DNA of 64,000 nt from Ciceribacter lividus (GTDB lineage Bacteria; Pseudomonadota; Alphaproteobacteria; Rhizobiales; Rhizobiaceae), in contig NZ_QPIX01000006.1 of the NCBI RefSeq assembly GCF_003337715.1, positions 238,548 through 302,547 on the forward strand, read 5' to 3'. The notes under the pieces were generated by a model. That model was not told the DNA's origin. It saw nothing but the letters and a program-made list of their open reading frames with translations, and did no database searches. The position numbers and the translations under genes were made by a program. This document shows positions 54,126-63,809 of this stretch, in pieces (the stretch's first letter is position 1; every line of letters begins with the position of its first letter).

Positions 54126-55318
54126 AACGCCTCCGGTCGCTGGAGCAGATCTGCAATGGTGCCGAGGAAAAGCGCGCCGCGATGACCGTCGCTGACCCGG
54201 TGATCGCCGGCGAGCGACAGGCTGACGACGCGTCGCGGCACGATGTGGTCGTCTTCGACGACAGCTTTCGTCGCGGGGGTGCCGAAACCAACGATCGCCA
54301 CCTGCGGCGGATAGATGACGCCATAGAGCGTCTCCACGCCCCGGTCCCCGAGGCTCGAAATCGTGATCGTCGGGTCGGCCAGTTCCGAGCCCCGGAAACG
54401 TCCGGCGCGCACGCGGGCGACGAGATCCTTCAACTTCTCCATGAGGTCCGGAAGGGGCAGCCGGTCGGCATCATGGATCGCCGGGGCGACGAGCCCGCCG
54501 CCGCGGAGGTTGATCGCCACGCCGGCATGCACTGCGCTCGCCGGCGCGAAAGCGCCGTTCTGGTACTGGCCATTGAACTCCGGGTAGCCCTTTGCCGCGA
54601 CGGCCACGGCCTTGACGAAAAGGGCGCCGAGCAGCATCCGGCTTGCGGCGTCCCGGCCGGCATTGTAGGCGGCGAGCCATGTCTCGGCCTTCGTGAGCTC
54701 TGCCGTGTGGGCGAGGTAATAGTGCGGGATCTCGCGTTTCGATCGCGCCATCGCGGCAGCAATCGCAGCGCGCATACCCGTCATCGTCTGTCCCGCCGGT
54801 GCCGCCTCGCCTTCTTGCGGCGCGCCCCCACGTTCCTTTCGTGCATCCACATCGGCAAGCACGATCTCGCCCCGGGGGCCGCTGCCACGCAGCTCCGCCA
54901 GCGCAATTCCCAACTGTTCCGCGCGCTGTCGCGCCGCCGGCGTGACAGGAATGCGTTTGGCTACCCCCGGCGCGGCCGAAACCACGGGCATGGCCTGCGG
55001 AACGGACGGCGGGGCGACGGCTGTTGCGATCGTCTCGGCCGCGACGGCAACCGGAGGCGTGGGAGCTTCGACGGCAGCCTCGCCGGGATGGACGATCACC
55101 GCCATCGGAGCACCGACCGGCAACCTGTCGCCGATCGCCGCGAGGCTCTTTTCGAAGATCCCGTCCTCGAAGACCTCGATCTCGATCGCCCCCTTCTGGG
55201 TCTCGACGACGGCAATGACATCACCGTGGCGAACGGCCGCGCCGGGCTTGACGAGCCATTCGACCAGCGTCCCCGCCTCCATGTCGGCACCGAGCGAAGG
55301 CATAAGGAAAGTGCTCAT
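54122..55318 (-). CDS. Dihydrolipoamide acyltransferase (E2)
   Basis: A 398-residue E2 subunit. The lipoyl domain carries the lipoylated Lys near 42 in [11 protein letters not shown]. After an Ala/Pro-rich linker, a peripheral-subunit-binding domain appears ([31 protein letters not shown], about 125-155). The catalytic domain (about 180-398) has the active-site His and Asp in DHRVSDG near 375. Full length for the family. Both ends overlap neighbouring genes by four bases. It moves an acyl group from E1 to CoA, or possibly to the ACP encoded next. Confidence 0.94.
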   Translation of the reverse strand: MSTFLMPSLGADMEAGTLVEWLVKPGAAVRHGDVIAVVETQKGAIEIEVFEDGIFEKSLAAIGDRLPVGAPMAVIVHPGEAAVEAPTPPVAVAAETIATAVAPPSVPQAMPVVSAAPGVAKRIPVTPAARQRAEQLGIALAELRGSGPRGEIVLADVDARKERGGAPQEGEAAPAGQTMTGMRAAIAAAMARSKREIPHYYLAHTAELTKAETWLAAYNAGRDAASRMLLGALFVKAVAVAAKGYPEFNGQYQNGAFAPASAVHAGVAINLRGGGLVAPAIHDADRLPLPDLMEKLKDLVARVRAGRFRGSELADPTITISSLGDRGVETLYGVIYPPQVAIVGFGTPATKAVVEDDHIVPRRVVSLSLAGDHRVSDGHRGALFLGTIADLLQRPEAL

Positions 55319-57327
55319 GGCCCGCCCTTTCCGAACATCGCCTTGACGGCCGCGACGATCGTTGCAGTCTGCGGGATCGACGCCTGCTCGAGATGGGCGG
55401 GATAGGGGATCGGCACCTCCGCGCTGCAGACGCGGGCAAGCGGCGCATCGAGGTCGAAGAACCCGCGCTCGGCAATCTGCATCCCTATCTCGGCGGCAAG
55501 GCTGCCCGTCCTCCAGCCCTCGTCGACGATCAGTACCCGATGCGTCTTGCCGACCGAGGCGAGGATCGTGTCCATATCGAGCGGTCGCAGCGATCTGAGG
55601 TCGATCACCTCCGCCTCGACGCCCTCCTTCGCCAGTTGTTCGGCGGCCTCCAGCGTCTTGAACAACGAGCCGCCATAGCTGACGAGCGTGACGTCGCGTC
55701 CCGCGCGACGGACGGCGGCACGGTCGATATCGACCGGACCGGCATTCACTGCGAGCTTCCCGGTTCTATTATAAAGCATGACGTTCTCGAAGATCAGCAC
55801 CGGATCCGGATCCTCAAGCGCCGTCCAGAGCATGCCGCGTGCGTCCTCGATCGTCGCCGGCGCTAGCACGCGGATGCCCGGAATGTGGGCGTACCAGCCC
55901 TCGAGACTGTGGGAATGCTGGGCGGCGAGTTGCCGGCCGGCGCCCGTCGCCATGCGGATAACGACGGGGACCGGAAATTGCCCGTTCGACATGTGGCGGA
56001 GCGTGGCGGCGGTGTTGACGATCTGATCGAGCGCGAGCAGCGAGAAGTTCACCGTCATCACCTCGACGATCGGCCGCATGCCGGCGATCGCCGCACCGAT
56101 CCCCGCGCCGGTGAAACCGGATTCCGAAAGCGGCGTGTCACGGATGCGTTCGGGCCCGAACCTGTCGAGGAGGCCCTTGCTGACGGCATAGCAGCCGCCA
56201 TAGCGCCCGACGTCTTCCCCCATCAGGAAGGTTCTCTCGTCCCGTTCCAGCGCCTCGACGATCGCCGCCTTGACGGCTTCACGGTAGCTGATCTCGACGG
56301 TCTCGGCCGACGGCGGGACAATTGCCGGCATGGGCGGCCGCACATCCGCATAGACATCCCGCGTCAGCGTTTCGAGCGGTTCCCAGGTGCCGGCCTCGGC
56401 AAAGGCGACCGCCTCGGCGATCTCGCTTGCGACCTCCGTCTCGATCGCGGCAATGTCGGCCTCGTGGACGATACCGTTCTGCGTGAGCCACGACTGGAAG
56501 CGGACGATCGGGCCCTTGGCTCGCCACGTCTCGACCTCGGCCTTGTCGCGATAAAGCTGCGCATCGAACATCGAATGGGCGCGGAAGCGATAGGTCCGGA
56601 ACTCCAGGAAATAGGGTTTTCCGGTTTCGCGGATCGTATGGATGGCTCGTCTCGCAGCCGCCTCCGAAGCAACCACGTCCATGCCGTCGACCGCCTCGCT
56701 CGTGATCCTGTAGCTTTCCGCCTTCCGGTGAATGTCGGTCTCGGCCTCGGACCGTTCCAGCGCCGTGCCCATCGCATAGCGATTGTTCTCGCAGACGAAG
56801 AGGACCGGCAGGTCCCAGAGCGCGGCGAGGTTGAGGCTCTCATGGAACTCGCCCTCGGCGACCGCCCCTTCGCCGAAGATGCAGACCGTGACGTGGTCCT
56901 CGCCCCGCATCCGGTCCGCGAGCGCGAGCCCCACGGCAAGCGGCAGGCCGCCGCCGACGATGGCGTTTCCGCCATAGAAGTTGCGGGCGCTCGAAAAGAG
57001 ATGCATCGAGCCCCCGCGCCCGCCGGAACACCCCTCCGCCTTGCCGTACATTTCGGCCAACACCGCGCCCATCGGCACGCCGCGCACCAGCGCATGCCCG
57101 TGCTCGCGATAGGTGGCGACGAGGCGATCCCCGTCATCCAGTACGGGAATGACACCGGCGGCGACCGCTTCCTCGCCGTCGTAGAGGTGCAGGAATCCCC
57201 GGATCTTCTCCTGGGTATAGAGTTCGGCACATTTGTCCTCGAAGCGCCGGATACGGATCATCTGCTTCAGGAGGTTCAGCGAATGCTCCCGGGTGAGATG
57301 CGGTTTGAGGCTGCTGTCGCTGGTCAT
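55315..57327 (-). CDS. Fused 2-oxoacid dehydrogenase E1 (alpha plus beta)
   Basis: A 670-residue thiamine diphosphate enzyme in which the usually separate E1 alpha and beta chains are joined. The alpha part (about 15-335) has [38 protein letters not shown], and the TPP motif [31 protein letters not shown]. The beta part (about 345-665) has [14 protein letters not shown], the [10 protein letters not shown] loop and QTATIVAAV at the end. Substrates of this class are pyruvate, acetoin or branched 2-oxoacids; which one is unclear. Overlaps the ligase and E2 genes by four bases. Confidence 0.94.
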   Translation of the reverse strand: MTSDSSLKPHLTREHSLNLLKQMIRIRRFEDKCAELYTQEKIRGFLHLYDGEEAVAAGVIPVLDDGDRLVATYREHGHALVRGVPMGAVLAEMYGKAEGCSGGRGGSMHLFSSARNFYGGNAIVGGGLPLAVGLALADRMRGEDHVTVCIFGEGAVAEGEFHESLNLAALWDLPVLFVCENNRYAMGTALERSEAETDIHRKAESYRITSEAVDGMDVVASEAAARRAIHTIRETGKPYFLEFRTYRFRAHSMFDAQLYRDKAEVETWRAKGPIVRFQSWLTQNGIVHEADIAAIETEVASEIAEAVAFAEAGTWEPLETLTRDVYADVRPPMPAIVPPSAETVEISYREAVKAAIVEALERDERTFLMGEDVGRYGGCYAVSKGLLDRFGPERIRDTPLSESGFTGAGIGAAIAGMRPIVEVMTVNFSLLALDQIVNTAATLRHMSNGQFPVPVVIRMATGAGRQLAAQHSHSLEGWYAHIPGIRVLAPATIEDARGMLWTALEDPDPVLIFENVMLYNRTGKLAVNAGPVDIDRAAVRRAGRDVTLVSYGGSLFKTLEAAEQLAKEGVEAEVIDLRSLRPLDMDTILASVGKTHRVLIVDEGWRTGSLAAEIGMQIAERGFFDLDAPLARVCSAEVPIPYPAHLEQASIPQTATIVAAVKAMFGKGGP

Positions 57328-59072
57328 CTTTCGTCACTCTCGAGCGTGGAGATATCTCCCTCGGGGAGGCCGAGTTCGCGGGCCTTCAGGAGCCGCCGCA
57401 TGATCTTGCCGCTACGGGTCTTCGGAAGATTCGTCCGGAAGGCGATCTGTTTCGGCGCGACGGCCGGACCGAGGCGGCGCCGGGCATGGCCGAGCAGGTC
57501 GAGTTCGAGCTCCTCGCCGGGCGTGTATCCGTGCTTCAGCGCAACGAAGGCCTTGACCACCTCCCCCGCCGTCTCGTCGGGGATGCCGATGACCGCAGCC
57601 TCGGCGACGGCCGGATGCTCCATCAACGCGCTTTCGACCTCGAAGGGGCCGATCAGATGGCCGGAACTCTTGATCACGTCGTTGTCCCGCCCGACGAACC
57701 AGTAATAGCCGTCGGTATCCCGCATCGCGAGATCGCCGGAGAGATACCAGCCGCCGACGAAGCACTTGCGGTAACGCTCCTCCTCATGGAGATAGGCGCG
57801 CATCATCGACGGCCAGCCGGGTCGAAGGGCCAGATGCCCGATCGTCATCGGAGCCGTCACCTCGCGCACGCCGGTTTCGGCTTTCTCCACGATGCCGGCC
57901 GTTATCCCGGGAAGCGGCTTGCCCATGGAGCCGGGCTTTACGTCCATCGCGGCATAGTTGGCGATCATGATGCCGCCGGTTTCCGTCTGCCACCAGTTGT
58001 CGTGAAAGGGTTTGCCGAAGGTCTCGTTGCCCCACACGACCGCCTCGGGGTTCAGCGGCTCGCCGACGCTCGCCATGAAACGAAGGCTGGAGAGATCACG
58101 ACGCTTCGCCGGCCCGCCGCCGACCTTCATCAGCATGCGGATCGCCGTCGGTGCCGTGTACCAGACATTGACCCGTTCGGCCTCGAGAATACCGTACCAG
58201 CGCTCGGCGTCGAACTCCGCCTCGTCGACGATCATCGTCACGCCGTTCGTCAGCGGGGAGATGATGCCGTAGGAGGTACCCGTCACCCAGCCCGGATCGG
58301 CCGTGCACCAGAAGATGTCGTCGGGGTGAAAATCGAGCGCGATCCGGCCCGTGACGTGATGCGCGACAACCGCCTCGTGCACATGCACCGCACCCTTCGG
58401 CCGGCCGGTCGTGCCGCTCGTGAAATGCAGGAGCGCCATGTCTTCCGGCATCGTCCGCGCCACCTCGAAGTGCGGCGACGCCTCGGCCATCAGCTTGCGA
58501 AGGTCCGACGTCCCCTGCGGCGCCTCGCCGTCATTGTCGATGATGAGGACATGGGCAAGACCCGGAAGCTCACGCCACCAGCCGGCCACCTTGCGCTTGA
58601 AGAGTGCGGCCGATGTGACCAGCACACGCGCGTCGCCGATTTCCATGCGCGCCCTGACCGGTTCCGGGCCGAACTGCGAGAACATCGGACAGAAGACCGC
58701 GCCGGCCTTCAGCGTCCCGAGCGCCGCAATGTAGAGCTCGGGTACCCGCCCCAGAAGCGCGTAGACACGCTCTCCCTTGCCGATACCGAGCGACGCGAGC
58801 ACGTTCGCGAAGCGGTTCGTCCGGTCCTTGAGGTCGGCATAGGTGAAGTCGTGACGGCTCTCGTCCTTGGCGATCCAGCGGATGGCAACCTTGTCCGCGA
58901 GACCGTCGGCGACGTGGCGGTCGACCGCCTCGTGGGCGATGTTGAGCCCGCCACCCGGCAGTCCATCGAGAAGGGAGCGGGCCTTGTCCCAGGTGAAACC
59001 TTCGCGCAAGACCTCGTAGCTCGAAAAATTCGCACCCTCGACGGTGTTCCGGTCTTTGGTGATGACCTCCAT
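57324..59072 (-). CDS. Acetyl-CoA synthetase-like AMP-forming acyl-CoA ligase
   Basis: A 582-residue ANL-family ligase that activates a carboxylic acid with ATP and joins it to CoA (or another thiol). The P-loop-like motif is [20 protein letters not shown] (about 215-235), the adenylate motif NWWQTETGG (about 365-373), the hinge region [27 protein letters not shown] and the catalytic Lys near the C-terminus in [15 protein letters not shown] precedes the ATG at 59072. First gene of a four-gene operon with E1, E2 and ACP. Confidence 0.93.
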   Translation of the reverse strand: MEVITKDRNTVEGANFSSYEVLREGFTWDKARSLLDGLPGGGLNIAHEAVDRHVADGLADKVAIRWIAKDESRHDFTYADLKDRTNRFANVLASLGIGKGERVYALLGRVPELYIAALGTLKAGAVFCPMFSQFGPEPVRARMEIGDARVLVTSAALFKRKVAGWWRELPGLAHVLIIDNDGEAPQGTSDLRKLMAEASPHFEVARTMPEDMALLHFTSGTTGRPKGAVHVHEAVVAHHVTGRIALDFHPDDIFWCTADPGWVTGTSYGIISPLTNGVTMIVDEAEFDAERWYGILEAERVNVWYTAPTAIRMLMKVGGGPAKRRDLSSLRFMASVGEPLNPEAVVWGNETFGKPFHDNWWQTETGGIMIANYAAMDVKPGSMGKPLPGITAGIVEKAETGVREVTAPMTIGHLALRPGWPSMMRAYLHEEERYRKCFVGGWYLSGDLAMRDTDGYYWFVGRDNDVIKSSGHLIGPFEVESALMEHPAVAEAAVIGIPDETAGEVVKAFVALKHGYTPGEELELDLLGHARRRLGPAVAPKQIAFRTNLPKTRSGKIMRRLLKARELGLPEGDISTLESDER

Positions 59073-59212
59073 CCCTGCCTCCCCTCCGGTTCGACCCGGC
59101 ATCGACCTACGATCGCTGCCTGCCCCCGGTTCTTCGAATGTCTTTCGCAGTCGTCCGTTACCGGACCGATCCCCGAAAATGCTTCTTATTCTTTTATTCG
59201 GATATAATTACA

Positions 59213-59242
59213 TTGTTGTTGGCCTATATCAATCAACCACAA
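59213..59242. promoter_or_regulatory. Inverted repeat upstream of ligase operon
   Basis: TTGTTGTTG (59213-59221) and CAACCACAA (59234-59242) match as inverted arms at 8 of 9 positions, in an AT-rich patch about 140 bases before the ligase start. Possible site of the SorC-type regulator encoded next. Confidence 0.4.
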
Positions 59243-59289
59243 TTGCGAGAGAAGGCTTGGAACACCGCGCCGGCGGGGCGAAAAGGCGA

Positions 59290-59452
59290 AGCCCGCCGAC
59301 CTGTTGTCCGCGTCGATCGCGGAAAACGTGCGCTTGGCGGCGCACCGCCTCGAGACAGCCTCGCCGATCCTGTCGGAATATGTGACGTCGGGAAAAGTGA
59401 AAGTCGTCGGGACACGATATGACCTCGCGACGGGCAAGATCGCGCTTCTCTG
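59290..59452 (+). pseudogene. Carbonic anhydrase, C-terminal fragment
   Basis: About 50 codons on the plus strand match the end of a beta-class carbonic anhydrase: SIAENVRLAAHRLETASPILSEYV, then GKVKVVGTRYDLATGKIALL and a stop at 59452. The zinc-binding Cys/His residues and the rest of the enzyme are missing, and upstream codons do not continue the family. Confidence 0.6.
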
Positions 59453-59492
59453 ACACCGGTCGAACCCGACGACGGGCGGCGGCGTCTGCGGT

Positions 59493-60458
59493 TCAGGGCG
59501 CCGCCGTCGTCTTCAGCAGGTAGTGTGCGGTTTCCTCGTCCGTAATCAGCCCGTTGACGTGGCCGCCGACCACGGCCGCCCGGATTGCCGCATGCTTGCG
59601 CCGGCCGCGGGCAAGGCCGATCACGGTGGAGCTTTCCCGCGAAGGGATCGAAATGCTCGCGACACGCTCGTTGACCGGATCGTCAAGAAGGTTGCCGTCT
59701 GCCCCGAAGACCCAGCCGCAGATCTCGCCGGTGGCGCCGGTCCCGAGGAGGGCCTCCATTTCCGGACGCTTCAGAAAACCATCAAGGAGCAGCGGCGCAT
59801 CAAGCCCCATATGGCCGATGCCGACGAAGGTGACGTCCGCCGTCGAACCGAGTTCGATCGTCGGTGCCACGAGCGGCTGGCTGCGCAGGAGATCGCGTTC
59901 CGCGCGTGAGGAGACGAGAACCGGCAAGGGCATCGGAAAATGCGGTGCCTTCACCGCGTCCGCCATAGAGAAGATGACGTTGAAATAGGCGGCCGACCCA
60001 TCCGGACTGATATTGCCGGTGAGCGACACGATCTTGTGTTGCGGGCACTCCATGGGCGAGAGCTGGTCGATCACCGCCCGAAGCGTGCGTCCCGTGCCCA
60101 TTCCGATGATCAGCGGTTCGCTCTGCTTCAGCCAGCGCTCGAGTTCTGCGGCACCCGCTTCCGCCACGCCGACGGTCGCGGAATCCCCTCCGCCGTCGGA
60201 CGGAACGACCTCGACCTGCTTCAGGCCGAACTTGTCCTTCAAAGCCTCGGCGAGTTCCATGCAGGCGGCAATCGGATGATCGAGCCGGACCTTAATCAGC
60301 TTCTCCGCGACGGAAAGCGAGACGAGCCTCTGCGCGCTCTGGCGCGAAATCCCCATCGCCGCGGCGATCTCGTCCTGCGTGCGGCCGGCGACATAGTAGA
60401 GCCAGCCCGCCCGCGCCGCATCATCCAGTCGTGTCTGCCCTTCCGATCGTCTCGCCAT
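59493..60458 (-). CDS. SorC-family regulator
   Basis: A 321-residue transcription factor. It has an N-terminal helix-turn-helix (GWLYYVAGRTQDEIAAAMGISRQSAQRLVSL), then the SorC sugar-phosphate-binding domain (IIGMGTGRTLRAVIDQL, VFGADGNLL, STVIGLARGRRKHAAIRAAVVGGHVNGLITDEE). It lies upstream of the ligase-E1-E2-ACP operon on the same strand, with a carbonic anhydrase relic between; it could equally belong to the decayed locus on its other side. Confidence 0.9.
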   Translation of the reverse strand: MARRSEGQTRLDDAARAGWLYYVAGRTQDEIAAAMGISRQSAQRLVSLSVAEKLIKVRLDHPIAACMELAEALKDKFGLKQVEVVPSDGGGDSATVGVAEAGAAELERWLKQSEPLIIGMGTGRTLRAVIDQLSPMECPQHKIVSLTGNISPDGSAAYFNVIFSMADAVKAPHFPMPLPVLVSSRAERDLLRSQPLVAPTIELGSTADVTFVGIGHMGLDAPLLLDGFLKRPEMEALLGTGATGEICGWVFGADGNLLDDPVNERVASISIPSRESSTVIGLARGRRKHAAIRAAVVGGHVNGLITDEETAHYLLKTTAAP

Positions 60459-60669
60459 CCGGTCTTTCGCCCCGCTTTCCCGCCAGTGCTGCCAAGTTTT
60501 GCGATCCCTGTCAAACCGCGGGGGACTGCGCGCAGCTGTGGCCGGTGGCGGTTCCCCGTCGCCGGTGCAAAGCCGCCATGGCTGTCTCAGGCGGCGGTTT
60601 CAGATCGGTTTGCGCTTGCGTGAATTACTCATATGTAAAAAAGAATTCAAATAAGAATTTGTGCGCAAA

Positions 60670-61000
60670 AATCTGCGCGACGGAACCCACCGGCGGCGAT
60701 CTCTCGCGACGACTCTACCTCAGCGATACCGATCGACTCCACACTCTTCCATGCGATCAATCGCGGCAAGGAAAGCCTCGGCATCGACCTCAAGAACCCG
60801 GAGGACCTCGCCTTTCTGCGCAAGCTGCTGGCGAAGGCCGACGTGATGTGGCTCAACGGCGACGACGGCCGGCGGATGTCGAAGCGCGCTTCCTTCCGCA
60901 ACGCCAATGCCTATCTTTCCGCGCCTTATGGTGTCTATCCGGCGCGCGACGGCTATCTCGCGATCACCATTACGCCGATCGGTCGGCTGCGGGACCTTCT
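60670..61000 (+). pseudogene. Class III (CaiB/BaiF) CoA-transferase relic
   Basis: Pieces of a class III CoA-transferase appear in order but in two frames. EPTGGDLSRRL (60690-60725) matches the start-region motif. After a frameshift, FHAINRGKESLGIDLKNPEDLAFLRKLLAKADV (about 60750-60850) matches the conserved NRGK core. After an internal loss, SAPYGVYPARDGYLAI (about 60918-60965) matches a later motif. Frameshift and deletion make it non-functional. Confidence 0.65.
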
Positions 61001-61019
61001 CGGCCTAGACACACTGTCG

Positions 61020-61200
61020 CCCTACCGCGCGACCCGCCGCACGCTGGAGGGCGCGTGGCTGCGGCCCCGTCACAATGGCTACATGCCCTTCCGGGAACAG
61101 GCTTCCCGTATCGTCAACGACGCGGTCTCGGGTGACATCTCCTTCGAGCTTGCGATCGACCCACCTGAACGACGGCTTCCCGAAGAGCTTCGGGGGCTGA
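61020..61200 (+). pseudogene. Possible ABC substrate-binding protein C-terminal relic
   Basis: Directly joined to the CoA-transferase relic, the frame reads GAWLRPRHNGYMPFREQASRIVND, which resembles the C-terminal segment of some sugar-binding proteins in rhizobia. No start or complete domain. Recognition is weak and could be wrong. Confidence 0.35.
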
Positions 61201-61248
61201 TCGCCCCCGCTTCCGCAAACCTTCCCGACTTCGATCCGGCGTCCTGTC

Positions 61249-62085
61249 TCACGGCAGCCGCCATATTCTCCTGGCGTTGGCGGAGAACACCTTTTCCTTG
61301 TCCTCGAGGCTGACACCGGAAAGCAGGGCCTGGGTTGCTCCCATCCACGTAGAAAGGCCGCCGCCGAGGGTACAGACGGGCCAGTCGCTGCCCCAGACCA
61401 TGCGATCGAAACCGAAATTCTCCACGACATGCGCGAAATACGGTTTCAGGTGCTCGAGCGTCCAGTCTTCCGCGCCGTAGGCAGGCAGCCCCGAAAGCTT
61501 GACCGTCACATTCGGCCGCCGGGCAATCTCCGCGAGCGGCCCCTCCCAGACACCGAAACCGCCGCCCTTGATGTCGGGCACGCCGCAGTGGTCAAGAATG
61601 AACGGAACGTCCGGTGCGAGATCGACAAGGGCGATGGCCTTCTCGATCTGGTGCGGCAGCACACAGAGATCGAAGGTCAGACCCGTCCCGGCCAGCCGCC
61701 GGATGTTCTCACGGAAGAGGCTTCCCTCGGAAACGTCGTCGGGTACCACGTGCAGCACGCGACGGAAGCCGCGCACGAAGCCGTTGACCCGGACCCGCTC
61801 CAGATAGTCGGCGAAACCTGCCTGTTCCGGCCGGCAAGAGGCGATCGCGCCCACGAGGAGGCTTTCCTCCGCTCCGGCGAGATCACTGACAAGATCCGTT
61901 TCGCGCTCGATATCCTCCTCCGCGACATCGACTTCCATGTGAAGCACCGCGCCGATGCCGAGACGCCGTGCTTCCAGCGCATAGCGCTCATAGGTGAAGT
62001 CGGCGTCGAGCGGCGGCACGCTCTTCAGCCACGGATAGGAGAGCCGCTCGCGGTAGATGAGATGCAGGTGCGTGTCGATGATCAT
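61249..62085 (-). CDS. Amidohydrolase-family lactonase-like enzyme
   Basis: A 278-residue metal-dependent TIM-barrel hydrolase of the amidohydrolase_2 group: IDTHLHLIY at the N-terminus (metal His pair), FILDHCGVPDIKGG near 165, and the terminal WGSDWPV motif with the metal Asp near 240. Related members hydrolyse L-fucono- or L-rhamnono-lactone. AGGAGG precedes the ATG at 62085. It lies next to an IclR regulator, a deoxysugar mutarotase and an SDR like 2-keto-3-deoxy-fuconate dehydrogenase, which supports a deoxysugar-lactone substrate. Confidence 0.88.
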   Translation of the reverse strand: MIIDTHLHLIYRERLSYPWLKSVPPLDADFTYERYALEARRLGIGAVLHMEVDVAEEDIERETDLVSDLAGAEESLLVGAIASCRPEQAGFADYLERVRVNGFVRGFRRVLHVVPDDVSEGSLFRENIRRLAGTGLTFDLCVLPHQIEKAIALVDLAPDVPFILDHCGVPDIKGGGFGVWEGPLAEIARRPNVTVKLSGLPAYGAEDWTLEHLKPYFAHVVENFGFDRMVWGSDWPVCTLGGGLSTWMGATQALLSGVSLEDKEKVFSANARRIWRLP

Positions 62086-62136
62086 GCCGCGGGTCCTCCT
62101 CTTTGACACGAAAACCCTGCCACAGAAAAATCATCT

Positions 62137-62150
62137 ATTCAAATACGAAT
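62137..62150. promoter_or_regulatory. IclR operator-like motif copy A
   Basis: ATTCAAATACGAAT with ATTC/GAAT arms, between the IclR gene and the amidohydrolase start. Matches copies at 60645-60658 (13 of 14), 62977-62990 and 63039-63051. Confidence 0.55.
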
Positions 62151-62160
62151 TTTGCAGGAC

Positions 62161-62949
62161 TCAGGATTCACTCTGGAACCCGGATCCCGCCATTTCCGAA
62201 AGCCGGCGCGTCGTCTCGGCGAGAAGGAGGATCGTGCTCGATATGTCCGGAGCGGCCGGCGTATTGATCAGCGTGATGTAGGGCACGGTGAGCGCAGCGA
62301 TCGCCTTGCCATCAGCCCCGAGGACGGGCGCGGAAAGGTTGATGACGCCCGCGGTCTGGGCGCTCGGCATCATCTCGTAGCCGCGCGAGCGTATCTGGTC
62401 GAGCCGGCCCAGGAATTCCGCCGTCACCTTGCTCTCGTCGCCGCCGCTGCCGAGATATTCGGCAATCATCATCTGGCGCTCCTCGGGTGTACGGAAGGCA
62501 AGAAGGACGTGTCCGGAGCCCGTATCGAACAGGCTGATGCGTGAACCGACACGGATCGAGATACCCCAGTAGCCGGGCGCCTCCTGCTGCGCGATGACGA
62601 CGGGATTGCCGCGGTCGAAGACCACCAGCTGGTTCGCCTGACGGGAAGCCTCGGCAAGCTCGCGCATCAGCGGAATGGCAAAGGAGGCGAGACGGCGAAC
62701 CGGTGCGTGCAGTTGTGCGAGACCGAAGAGCTTCAGCGTCAGGGTGAAGCGGTCCCCGTCGATCCTGGTGACATAGCCGCGCTTCACAAGGCGGTCGAGC
62801 ATCCGGTAGAATTCGTTTGGGCTGCGTTCGAGGCGCTTGGCGATTTCGGCCTGCGTCAGTCCGCCATCGACGGCGGCAAGAAGCTCGAGAATGTCGAGCC
62901 CCTTGTCGAGCGCAGGCGCACGGTAGCGATCATTCTCGTCGTCAGCCAC
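62161..62949 (-). CDS. IclR-family regulator
   Basis: A 262-residue regulator. Residues 10-75 are the winged helix (ALDKGLDILELLAAVDGGLTQAEIAKRLERSPNEFYRMLDRLVKRGYV); the rest is the effector domain (GISIRVGSRISLFDTGSGHVLLAF, then GVINLSAPVLGADGKAIAALTVPYI). The start is GTG at 62949, eight bases after AAGGAG; a GTG at 62958 overlaps that site. It is divergent from the mutarotase and directly upstream of the amidohydrolase. Four copies of a shared motif mark its probable operators. Confidence 0.92.
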   Translation of the reverse strand: MADDENDRYRAPALDKGLDILELLAAVDGGLTQAEIAKRLERSPNEFYRMLDRLVKRGYVTRIDGDRFTLTLKLFGLAQLHAPVRRLASFAIPLMRELAEASRQANQLVVFDRGNPVVIAQQEAPGYWGISIRVGSRISLFDTGSGHVLLAFRTPEERQMMIAEYLGSGGDESKVTAEFLGRLDQIRSRGYEMMPSAQTAGVINLSAPVLGADGKAIAALTVPYITLINTPAAPDISSTILLLAETTRRLSEMAGSGFQSES

Positions 62950-62976
62950 GTATTTCACTCCTTAGTGAATACAACC

Positions 62977-63051
62977 TTTCATATACGGATAATCAGGCCT
63001 CTACAATAGTTTCGGCTTGACGAAACATGAATAAATGGTTTGTATATGAAT
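62977..63051. promoter_or_regulatory. IclR operator-like motif copies B and C
   Basis: TTTCATATACGGAT (62977-62990) and, on the minus strand, ATTCATATACAAA (63039-63051) lie in the divergent promoter between iclR and the mutarotase, about 60 bases apart. Confidence 0.5.
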
Positions 63052-63304
63052 AACGCACTCATTGGCAAGGGCTGCGGTGTGAGCCCACATGGGAGGAGAG
63101 AATGCCCGGGTTCCGGACGAGCGTCACGATCGGCTTGTCGGTGTGCCCGAATTTCCCGATGGAACCGCGTTGGCCCCATCTGCCCGGGAACAGAACGACA
63201 TGGCGCTGCCGTCAGCACTGGCCTCGGCATCGCGCGGGATTGGCACACGATTACCACCCGTACCATGCCGGCCTCGACCACGACATTCGCTAGAGGAGGA
63301 GAAA
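63052..63304. other. Leader region before mutarotase
   Basis: A 250-base stretch with a GGGAGGAGAGA ribosome-like site before an ATG at 63102 that opens a 63-codon frame unusually rich in Trp, His, Arg and Pro. The composition argues against a real protein, so the stretch may be a decayed gene or a long leader. Confidence 0.3.
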
Positions 63305-63634
63305 ATGCAACGCATTGGCATGGTGATCGGCGTCCGGCCGGAAAAGATCGAGGAATACAAGCGCCTCCACGCGGCCGTTTGGCCCGAGGTGCTTTCGATG
63401 ATCTCCGCCTGCAACATCAAGAACTACTCGATCTTCCTCAAGGAGCCGGAGAACCTGCTCTTCTCTTTCTTCGAATATCACGGCGCCGATTATGCGGCCG
63501 ACATGGCGAAGATGGCGGCCGATCCGAAAACCCAGGAATGGTGGTCCGTCTGCATCCCCTGCCAGGAGCCGCTTGCGAGCCGCAAGGAGGGAGAATGGTG
63601 GGCGCAAATGCCGGAAGTCTTCTTCCATGCATGA
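63305..63634 (+). CDS. L-rhamnose/L-fucose mutarotase family protein
   Basis: A 109-residue RhaM-like (DUF718) enzyme that interconverts sugar anomers. Hallmarks: GVRPEKIEEYKRLHAAVWPEVL with the catalytic His, IKNYSIFLKEPENLLFSFFEY and EWWSVCIPCQEPL. GAGGAG precedes the ATG. It fits a route in which the deoxysugar is converted to the right anomer before oxidation to the lactone. Confidence 0.9.
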   Translation: MQRIGMVIGVRPEKIEEYKRLHAAVWPEVLSMISACNIKNYSIFLKEPENLLFSFFEYHGADYAADMAKMAADPKTQEWWSVCIPCQEPLASRKEGEWWAQMPEVFFHA

Positions 63635-63691
63635 CGCACGCTTCGCAAACCACCCCCTCTGGTCTGTCGGACAGAGGGGAACGAGCCGTCC

Positions 63692-63783
63692 CGCACGTCA
63701 CACCGTCATCAACCAGGAGGGCGAGGTCGTGCTCGCCGCCGATCACACCCACATTGTCGAGCGCCGGCCGAAGGCGGCCTGAA
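63692..63783 (+). pseudogene. Short C-terminal fragment, possibly MaoC-like
   Basis: The frame reads HTVINQEGEVVLAADHTHIVERRPKAA and stops at 63783. The NQ-GEVV pattern followed by RRP resembles the end of MaoC-type acyl dehydratases. No upstream continuation. Weak recognition. Confidence 0.3.
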
Positions 63784-63809
63784 TGCGCATCAGAGAAAAG
63801 GAAGAAGAT

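Larger units (their letters stand above)
60459..61248. other. Intergenic stretch with decayed genes
   Basis: Apart from the CoA-transferase and binding-protein relics, the bases 60459-60660 contain no gene. An IclR-like motif ATTCAAATAAGAAT sits at 60645-60658 in an AT-rich promoter-like patch just before the relic. Confidence 0.55.

Noticed and set aside
63102..63292. 63-codon frame with a good ribosome-like site before the mutarotase
   Set aside because: Very high Trp, His, Arg and Pro content and no family resemblance; listed only as uncertain leader DNA.
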